Virus record (IMG/VR): IMGVR_UViG_3300043436_001194 | Location: 1-35,181 of that record | DNA: 35,181 bases | Reading direction: 5' to 3' (one strand) | Source of the DNA: a virus | In this document: positions 31,221-35,181 of the stretch, one piece after another | Layout of the letters: every line of letters starts with the position of its first letter | Position numbering within the stretch: the stretch's first letter is position 1 | Position numbers and translations under genes: made by a program | Notes under the pieces: generated by a model | Database searches by the model: none | What the model was told of the DNA's origin: nothing | Seen by the model: the letters and a program-made list of their open reading frames with translations, nothing else

Positions 31221-31682
31221 ATGCAAATTTCAAAGCATTTATCTTTAGCTGAAGTTAGTAGAAGCGAAACCGCAAAGCGCAAAGGAATCAATAACACCCC
31301 ATCGGGTGAGCATTTAGAAAACTTTAAGAAGTTGGCTGAAAATATATTTGAGCCTATTCGTGAGCATTTCGGAGTACCTATTCATATTTCATCAGGATAC
31401 AGAAGCAAGGAATTAAATGCAGCGGTTGGGGGTTCATCTAGTTCGCAGCATTGTCAAGGCGAAGCAATCGACATCGATATGGATGGCACTACAATTACAA
31501 ACGCCGAAATATTTAATTACATCAAGGATAATTTAAACTTTGATCAGCTTTTGTGGGAGTTCGGCAATGATACAAACCCCGATTGGGTTCATGTAAGCTA
31601 CGAAAGCACAGGCAAACAACGTAAGCAAATACTAAAAGTAATCAAGGCAAACGGTAAAACTTCATACGTTCCTTATGTTTAG
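31221..31682 (+). CDS. Endolysin, M15 peptidase (VanY/D-Ala-D-Ala type)
   Basis: 153 residues. Zinc motif S-Q-H-C-Q-G-E-A-I-D (75-84, ligands His77 and Asp84), substrate region S-S-G-Y-R-S (57-62), and D-W-V-H-V-S-Y (121-127, ligand His124). Peptidase M15 proteins cut peptidoglycan cross-links or D-Ala termini and serve as endolysins. There is no signal peptide, so release needs a holin. The protein is just the catalytic domain, without a cell-wall-binding module, as is usual for Gram-negative hosts. It follows the spanin-like gene by six bases. Confidence 0.85.
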   Translation: MQISKHLSLAEVSRSETAKRKGINNTPSGEHLENFKKLAENIFEPIREHFGVPIHISSGYRSKELNAAVGGSSSSQHCQGEAIDIDMDGTTITNAEIFNYIKDNLNFDQLLWEFGNDTNPDWVHVSYESTGKQRKQILKVIKANGKTSYVPYV

Positions 31683-31980
31683 TTCCCCTAATCAGTTCAT
31701 AATGATATTTGCAGTCCTTTTGGGGCTTGGATTTATCGTTATGTGTTTGTATTTTGTAAATAGGTTATTTGTTAATCAAACGCAGGAACTACTTGTTAGG
31801 TTTATTCTATTAATATTTACCGCCTTAGTAGCGGTATTTATTATAGATAAAGTAATTGCATTTAAGATTAACCTATTAAATGACGAGCAAAACAATAAAC
31901 TATTTGACCTAATAAAAACTTTGGTTTTGATGGTCTTTGCATATTATTTCGGCAGTAAAACCGTAAAAGAAAAAGAATGA
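31675..31980 (+). CDS. Membrane protein, possible holin
   Basis: 101 residues with three predicted spans (about 8-28, 39-61 and 80-93) and a Lys/Glu C-terminus (V-K-E-K-E). It overlaps the endolysin end by 8 bases and the next gene by 4. A three-span protein next to an endolysin is compatible with a class I holin. The charged loop at about 62-78 faces the other side. No family was recognised. Confidence 0.6.
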   Translation: MFSSPNQFIMIFAVLLGLGFIVMCLYFVNRLFVNQTQELLVRFILLIFTALVAVFIIDKVIAFKINLLNDEQNNKLFDLIKTLVLMVFAYYFGSKTVKEKE

Positions 31981-32225
31981 AAAATTTTATTGTAAGAATG
32001 TTTTCCGACAAAAGCGATATAAACGCAAAAACCGTTGTAGGTGTTACTTCATTTGTTACTATGGTTCTTTATGGCTTAACGGATGTAGTTACAGGTGCAT
32101 TAAAAAAAGAATTTGTAATTGAACCTATTGTATTCAATGGCTTAATGTATACGACATTTGCTTGTTTAGGCATTGCTGGAGCTGAAGCTATATTTGGCAA
32201 CAAGAATCTTCCAAAGCAAGATTAA
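31977..32225 (+). CDS. Membrane protein, possible holin/antiholin
   Basis: 82 residues with two moderately hydrophobic spans (about 20-40 and 53-71) and charged ends (F-S-D-K-S-D and K-N-L-P-K-Q-D). It starts within the previous stop (ATGA). Two-span proteins paired with a three-span one often act as holin and antiholin. Closing gene of the lysis block; function not proven. Confidence 0.6.
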   Translation: MKNFIVRMFSDKSDINAKTVVGVTSFVTMVLYGLTDVVTGALKKEFVIEPIVFNGLMYTTFACLGIAGAEAIFGNKNLPKQD

Positions 32226-32234
32226 ATAAACAAT

Positions 32235-33203
32235 ATGAAAAAATCATCTATTGCAAGAGATTACCGTAACCAATATGGTATGGAAATGCCTACGTTGAAA
32301 CTTGCTAGGATAATGTACAAAGAAAACAATTTAATCTTTAAACATGTTGAAGATGCTAGAAGCCATTTAAGAGGCATTGAAGGCAAACTAAATACAACCA
32401 TTAAAACAACCCATCCTTATCCCGAAAGACCAAAGAATCCATATAAGCTACCAGCATCAGACGAGGCGGCATTTACCCCATACGAAATAAAAGGGCATAA
32501 ACGAATGGCTATATTTTCGGACATTCACGTTCCTTATCATTCCATTGATTGCATTACGGCTGCTTTGGACTTTTGTAAGAAAGAAAAGCCTGATGCTTTA
32601 TTACTAAACGGTGATACAATAGACTGCCATCGTCTTTCAAGATTTATTAAAGATCCTAAAAAAAGAAACTTCGCTTTGGAATTGGATACATTTAAGGCAT
32701 TGTTTGATGTATTTGAAAAGGAGTTAAAATGTAAAATATATTTTAAGATTGGCAACCATGAAGAACGCTACGAGCATTTCCTTTATGAGAAAGCGGGTGA
32801 ATTAGTAGGCATTGAAGAATTTACATTTGAAAATATTATAAAAGCAAGAGCAAGAGGCATTGAGATAATTGGTGATAAAAGACCTATGAAAATGGGCAAC
32901 CTTTGGGGAATACATGGACATGAATATGTAGGCGGAATTACTGCGCCTGTAAACCCTGCAAGGGGCTTATTTCTTAAAGCAAAGGTTAGCACGTTTCAAG
33001 GACATAACCACCAAACATCGGAACACACCGAGCCAACATTGTCGGGTAAAATGGTTACTACATGGTCTTTGGGTTGTATGAGTGAATTGCATCCCGCTTA
33101 TATGCCGTTGAATAAGTGGAATCATGGATTTGCAATGGTTGATATTGATGGAGAAGATTTTGAGTTTAGGAACAAAAGAATATTTCAAGGTAAGATTTTA
33201 TAA
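32235..33203 (+). CDS. Calcineurin-like metallophosphoesterase
   Basis: 322 residues. All five metal motifs are present: F-S-D-I-H (94-98, D96/H98), N-G-D (125-127), G-N-H-E (173-176), H-G-H (227-229) and G-H-N-H (256-259). The first 85 residues are a separate polar domain that looks helical and may bind nucleic acid. Such enzymes hydrolyse phosphoesters in nucleotides or nucleic acids; phage homologues may process DNA ends or RNA. The gene follows the lysis block by 9 bases, so it is expressed late. The substrate cannot be inferred. Confidence 0.85.
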   Translation: MKKSSIARDYRNQYGMEMPTLKLARIMYKENNLIFKHVEDARSHLRGIEGKLNTTIKTTHPYPERPKNPYKLPASDEAAFTPYEIKGHKRMAIFSDIHVPYHSIDCITAALDFCKKEKPDALLLNGDTIDCHRLSRFIKDPKKRNFALELDTFKALFDVFEKELKCKIYFKIGNHEERYEHFLYEKAGELVGIEEFTFENIIKARARGIEIIGDKRPMKMGNLWGIHGHEYVGGITAPVNPARGLFLKAKVSTFQGHNHQTSEHTEPTLSGKMVTTWSLGCMSELHPAYMPLNKWNHGFAMVDIDGEDFEFRNKRIFQGKIL

Positions 33204-33350
33204 ACCGCAATAATTCAAGAAAAGAACACCCAAAAAAACACTTAGTAGAATGGGGCATACATTGCGAAAAGTTGAGAGGGTAGGATGTAGGACTGCAAAT
33301 ACTACTTGCGTTATGCCGCCTTGTAAGGAAAACGTATAAAAACCTAACAA

Positions 33351-33593
33351 ATGAGCGAAGATTTAGAACTACCAATAGACGGCAAAGAAGAAGAAGGTAT
33401 CGTTGAGTTTACAACCCGCGAGGAATACATTAATTGCGCTTGTTATGCTTTGGCTACCGTTGAAACGCTTAACCCTATGACGGCAAGTGATACCGCAAAG
33501 GTCAACAGGATTAAGCGCAAATGCCTAAAAATACTTGATGACTTGATAGCCGAAATGTACGATGAATTGAACGAAGCCGATGAAGAAGATTAG
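33351..33593 (+). CDS. Small acidic hypothetical protein
   Basis: 80 residues, strongly acidic at both ends (S-E-D-L-E-L-P-I-D-G-K-E-E-E and E-A-D-E-E-D), with a helical middle containing a C-A-C motif and K-V-N-R-I-K-R-K-C-L-K-I-L. Starts at ATG 33351 after a 147-bp gap without a convincing gene. DNA mimicry or a chaperone-like role is possible for such composition but unsupported. Last gene of the rightward set; the leftward genes converge on its 3' end. Confidence 0.55.
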   Translation: MSEDLELPIDGKEEEGIVEFTTREEYINCACYALATVETLNPMTASDTAKVNRIKRKCLKILDDLIAEMYDELNEADEED

Positions 33594-33613
33594 TACTTAA
33601 TTTGGAATATTAG

Positions 33614-33811
33614 CTACTGTAATAACGAACCAACTATCAAACCAACAACAAGACCAACAATTACAGAAAATATCTGATTCGGTTGGCATCCAAAAGGCAA
33701 GGATAAATACGTTAAAAAACGTTCTATATATTCATCTAAACGATTCAACAAAACATAAGTAATAGAAGCAGAGCCTTTTTTCTTAATATTCTGTTGTGCG
33801 CTATTTAACAT
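33614..33811 (-). CDS. Small membrane-anchored protein
   Basis: 65 residues. The polar, basic first 45 residues (Q-Q-N-I-K-K-K-G-S...L-N-R-L-D-E-Y-I-E-R-F) are followed by a C-terminal span I-F-S-V-I-V-G-L-V-V-G-L-I-V-G-S-L. Last gene of the leftward group. A candidate promoter (TTTG at 33905-33902, TACATTTA at 33883-33876) lies upstream. Tail-anchored topology is inferred from hydrophobicity. Function unknown. Confidence 0.5.
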   Translation of the reverse strand: MLNSAQQNIKKKGSASITYVLLNRLDEYIERFLTYLSLPFGCQPNQIFSVIVGLVVGLIVGSLLQ

Positions 33812-33875
33812 AAAATTTAGTTATAAGATTTAACCCATTTCCCTTGTTTTTGCGGGATTCTCGGTAATGGTCCAG

Positions 33876-33905
33876 TAAATGTATTTATTATTTTTATATT
33901 GCAAA
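33876..33905 (-). promoter_or_regulatory. Candidate leftward promoter
   Basis: On the minus strand TTTG (33905-33902), an 18-base spacer, and TACATTTA (33883-33876), one base off TAnnTTTG. It lies 64 bases before the membrane-anchored protein gene and near a perfect palindrome at 33922-33936. Confidence 0.35.
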
Positions 33906-33921
33906 ATTTTATTTTCAATCC

Positions 33922-33936
33922 GTTACAATTTGTAAC
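33922..33936. promoter_or_regulatory. 15-bp perfect inverted repeat, candidate operator
   Basis: GTTACAA-T-TTGTAAC, seven-base arms around one base. It sits in a 143-bp gap between two leftward genes, just upstream of the candidate promoter 33905-33876. It probably binds a dimeric regulator; which one is unknown. Confidence 0.4.
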
Positions 33937-33954
33937 AGTTTGCAAATTCCAAAT

Positions 33955-34140
33955 TTAATGCAAGTATTCCATAAACCTATCATATACATAACTGGTATCT
34001 TCGTTTAATTCGTCAAGCATTTCAATTGACATTTCAAAGCCATTGTACAAAGCCCTAACGATATAAGCATCGCAATAATCGGGATAATCGTAATAGTCAA
34101 TATCAGCAAACTCAATGTTTGTAATTAATGAATAATCCAT
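33955..34140 (-). CDS. Small acidic phage protein, unknown
   Basis: 61 residues from ATG 34140, beginning M-D-Y-S-L-I-T-N-I-E. It is very acidic and aromatic (D-I-D-Y-Y-D-Y-P-D-Y-C-D-A-Y-I-V, about 13-28; E-L-N-E-D-T near 48). Similar short proteins occur in other phages, in my recollection, without known function. The open frame extends to 34200 but the added hydrophobic part is an out-of-frame reading of the 35-residue gene upstream, so 34140 is preferred. Confidence 0.6.
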   Translation of the reverse strand: MDYSLITNIEFADIDYYDYPDYCDAYIVRALYNGFEMSIEMLDELNEDTSYVYDRFMEYLH

Positions 34141-34172
34141 ATTTTTAAATTTTGTTAAAAGTAGTAATAACA

Positions 34173-34280
34173 CTACCCAAATAATGCAAATAATATACAT
34201 AGTATTGCGGTAATACCAGCAAAGTTAGACCATAGCGATTCCGCTTCCGCTTCCTTAATTCTTGATTCGGTTGATTTCAT
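34173..34280 (-). CDS. Micro membrane protein (35 residues)
   Basis: A polar N-terminus (K-S-T-E-S-R-I-K-E-A-E-A-E-S-L-W) is followed by one membrane span (F-A-G-I-T-A-I-L-C-I-L-F-A-L-F). The start overlaps the previous stop (ATGA), so translation is coupled. Function unknown. It is one of three single-span peptides in the leftward operon, each under 40 residues. Confidence 0.55.
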   Translation of the reverse strand: MKSTESRIKEAEAESLWSNFAGITAILCILFALFG

Positions 34281-34366
34281 AGTTCATCATTTAAGTCTTG
34301 TTCAGCACTTTGATAAGCCCAATAAAGGCATACAAGGTAAATGGCGAGGAGAATGTAGGGCAGCAT
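34277..34366 (-). CDS. Micro membrane protein (29 residues)
   Basis: A hydrophobic N-terminal span (M-L-P-Y-I-L-L-A-I-Y-L-V-C-L-Y-W-A) and an acidic tail (A-E-Q-D-L-N-D-E-L). The start overlaps the previous stop (TAATG) and its stop overlaps the next start (ATGA). Tight coupling on both sides supports that it is real despite its length. Confidence 0.55.
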   Translation of the reverse strand: MLPYILLAIYLVCLYWAYQSAEQDLNDEL

Positions 34367-34548
34367 TATACTAGATTTAAAGGTGCAGTAATGTGATCCA
34401 TTAACTCGGCGTATCTTTTAATTTCTATTTCTTTCATATCTCGTAAAAACATACAAGTGTAGCTATCCGATGACTTAATCATGCGGTTAAGCATTTCAAT
34501 TTTAATGCAACATTGGGCGGCGGCAAAGTGTAAATCTGATTGTTTCAT
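34366..34548 (-). CDS. Small hypothetical protein
   Basis: 60 residues, helical and soluble, with two adjacent cysteines (Q-C-C-I-K-I-E) and Met/Glu/Lys-rich helices (L-R-D-M-K-E-I-E-I-K-R-Y). The start is preceded by A-CCAAAC-ATGAAA, the same leader as the 24-residue gene upstream. Its stop overlaps the next start. Function not recognised. Confidence 0.55.
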   Translation of the reverse strand: MKQSDLHFAAAQCCIKIEMLNRMIKSSDSYTCMFLRDMKEIEIKRYAELMDHITAPLNLV

Positions 34549-34561
34549 GTTTGGTTTGTTT

Positions 34562-34636
34562 TTAAATGTTATCGGCTAAAGTGAATAATAAAAGCATTGC
34601 AACGATTGCGATTGTTTGGAGTGTTTGTTTTTTCAT
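34562..34636 (-). CDS. Micro membrane protein (24 residues)
   Basis: K-K-Q-T-L-Q-T-I-A-I-V-A-M-L-L-L-F-T-L-A-D-N-I: a short basic start and a single hydrophobic helix. The preceding CCAAAC-ATG-AAA context is repeated at the next gene, which supports translation. It fills the gap between the 68- and 60-residue genes. Confidence 0.45.
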   Translation of the reverse strand: MKKQTLQTIAIVAMLLLFTLADNI

Positions 34637-34653
34637 GTTTGGTTGTTTAAAGT

Positions 34654-34684
34654 GTGCGTTTAGCAGTCGCACCCCTGCGGGGGT
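34654..34684 (-). promoter_or_regulatory. Overlapping alternative hairpins between leftward genes
   Basis: On the minus strand, ACCCC/GGGGT (34684-34671) and GTGCG/CGCAC (34672-34654) share two bases, so they cannot both form. The first begins in the stop codon of the 68-residue gene. There is no T-run, so this is not a plain terminator; an attenuator or mRNA-stability element is possible. The patch is conspicuously GC-rich for this genome. Confidence 0.3.
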
Positions 34685-34890
34685 TATAATTTAAAAGCTG
34701 GAGCCATTGAATATTTACCTAATGGCATAATATATTTACTGCCGTCAAAACTTGTGTAAATTTTGCATTTTTTTTGATTGCCATCAAATGATATTGTAGC
34801 AAAATTTCCTTTAATAGATAATAAATCAGCAGTTAAAGTAATATCTGCATCAGTAATCAATTTGGTGGTAAGTGTTTTTAAAGTTGTCAT
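34684..34890 (-). CDS. Small hypothetical protein
   Basis: 68 residues, first gene of the leftward operon after a strong promoter. An N-terminal Thr/Leu-rich helix (T-T-L-K-T-L-T-T-K-L-I-T) and a beta-rich remainder (A-T-I-S-F-D-G-N-Q-K-K-C-K-I-Y-T-S-F-D-G-S). No known motif. Expression from its own Bacteroidota-type promoter suggests an early or constitutive product. Confidence 0.6.
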   Translation of the reverse strand: MTTLKTLTTKLITDADITLTADLLSIKGNFATISFDGNQKKCKIYTSFDGSKYIMPLGKYSMAPAFKL

Positions 34891-34910
34891 GTTGTTTTTG
34901 TTTTGTTACA

Positions 34911-34943
34911 CAAATATACATAGGTTTAAACATATAAACCAAA
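34911..34943 (-). promoter_or_regulatory. Bacteroidota-type promoter of the leftward operon
   Basis: On the minus strand TTTG (34943-34940), a 21-base spacer and a perfect TATATTTG (34918-34911). It is 21 bases before the start of the 68-residue gene, and lies just after the helix-turn-helix gene stop at 34960. Confidence 0.75.
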
Positions 34944-34959
34944 TATATTTTAAAAATAG

Positions 34960-35136
34960 TTATCCACATTTAGTGAAACCCTTTTTGGTATTGACTTTGA
35001 GTAAGAAAAATTTATTTGTAATTTTCTCAACTTCTTTGATTTCTTTGTATTTTTCCATATTTTTAACACGCTTATGGGCAGCTTGTACAGATATCCCGAC
35101 ACTATCGGCATATTGTCTTATAGTCATTTTTTCCAT
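34960..35136 (-). CDS. Small helix-turn-helix DNA-binding protein
   Basis: 58 residues, ending with stop TAA at 34960-34962 and starting at ATG 35136 in the terminal overlap. Residues 4-26 (M-T-I-R-Q-Y-A-D-S-V-G-I-S-V-Q-A-A-H-K-R-V) are a clear helix-turn-helix as in small phage and plasmid regulators. The rest (E-K-Y-K-E-I-K-E-V...F-F-L-L-K-V) is basic with a short strand, possibly a dimer arm. A 16-bp near-palindrome sits right before the start codon. It lies at the divergence of leftward and rightward operons, a position suited to an early switch. No ligand or cleavage domain is present. Confidence 0.65.
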   Translation of the reverse strand: MEKMTIRQYADSVGISVQAAHKRVKNMEKYKEIKEVEKITNKFFLLKVNTKKGFTKCG

Positions 35137-35181
35137 AGTTGCAATATTACAACTTTAAACCTTAATAAAAAAAATAAAAAT
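35084..35181. repeat. 98-bp terminal overlap, right copy
   Basis: Exact duplicate of 1-98. It contains the start codon and first codons (minus strand) of the 58-residue helix-turn-helix gene and the near-palindrome just upstream of it. Confidence 0.9.

Noticed and set aside
34141-34200. Hydrophobic N-terminal extension of the 61-residue leftward protein
   Set aside because: It is another-frame reading of the coupled 35-residue membrane peptide gene (34173-34280). The ATG at 34140 is a better start.
1-35181. tRNA genes and CRISPR arrays
   Set aside because: No cloverleaf with CCA-proximal stem and anticodon arm was found by eye, including at the GTTCGA sequence in 4075-4080. No regularly spaced direct repeats with unique spacers are present; the fibre repeats are irregular and coding.
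1-35181. Integrase, excisionase or lysogeny repressor
   Set aside because: No tyrosine or serine recombinase motifs and no CI-type protein were seen in any frame. The only HTH regulator is 58 residues without a sensing domain.

Overview
The window is one complete, circularly closed genome of a tailed bacteriophage. The first 98 bases recur exactly at the end (1-98 = 35084-35181), giving a unique length of about 35,083 bp. A Bacteroidota host (Flavobacteriia/Chitinophagia-like) is suggested by four things: promoters of the -33 TTG / -7 TAnnTTTG type (4024-4054, 13319-13349, and 34940 back to 34911 on the minus strand), absence of clear Shine-Dalgarno sites, signal peptides ending before Gln, and a Prim-Pol + DUF3987 replication protein. 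A tape measure gene and a major tail tube gene indicate a siphovirus with a non-contractile tail. A P22 gp3-like small terminase suggests headful packaging. No integrase, excisionase or CI-like repressor was found, so the phage is probably lytic.

Layout. 159-7024 is a rightward early region: RecT-like annealing protein, SSB-like protein, several small unknowns, a TET-associated-type glycosyltransferase (TAGT), a zinc-finger peptide, a VRR-NUC-like nuclease, an HNH endonuclease and a 755-residue primase-polymerase/helicase. A short, highly structured RNA with its own promoter and terminator lies at 4055-4157. 7025-7343 is a 319-bp AT-rich intergenic region filled with AAAAGTAAA/TTTACTTTT repeats and palindromes, the best origin candidate. 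7344-11022 encodes a sigma-like protein, a small membrane protein, and a sugar cassette (GT-B glycosyltransferase, left-handed beta-helix acyltransferase, methyltransferase, GT-A glycosyltransferase) leading directly into the terminase genes.

11009-29638 is the packaging and virion region in an unusual order: TerS, TerL, tail assembly chaperone with a probable -1 ribosomal frameshift, tail proteins, tape measure, then XkdF-type protease, scaffold, major capsid protein, tail tube protein, portal fused to a winged-helix and MuF-like C-terminus, connectors, and a 1143-residue tail fibre with a signal peptide. 29662-32225 holds exported small proteins and the lysis set: holin-like membrane proteins, a putative unimolecular spanin and an M15 endopeptidase. 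A metallophosphoesterase and an acidic small protein follow. 33614-35136 is a leftward group of very small genes, several encoding single-span membrane peptides of 24-35 residues, and a 58-residue helix-turn-helix protein whose start lies in the terminal overlap.

The strongest candidates for something undescribed are the kissing-loop RNA at 4055-4157, the recurrence of a promoter followed at once by a terminator at 13319-13407 (possible antitermination control), and the iteron/palindrome array at 7047-7363. Functional names are inferred by reading motifs; no database search was run.
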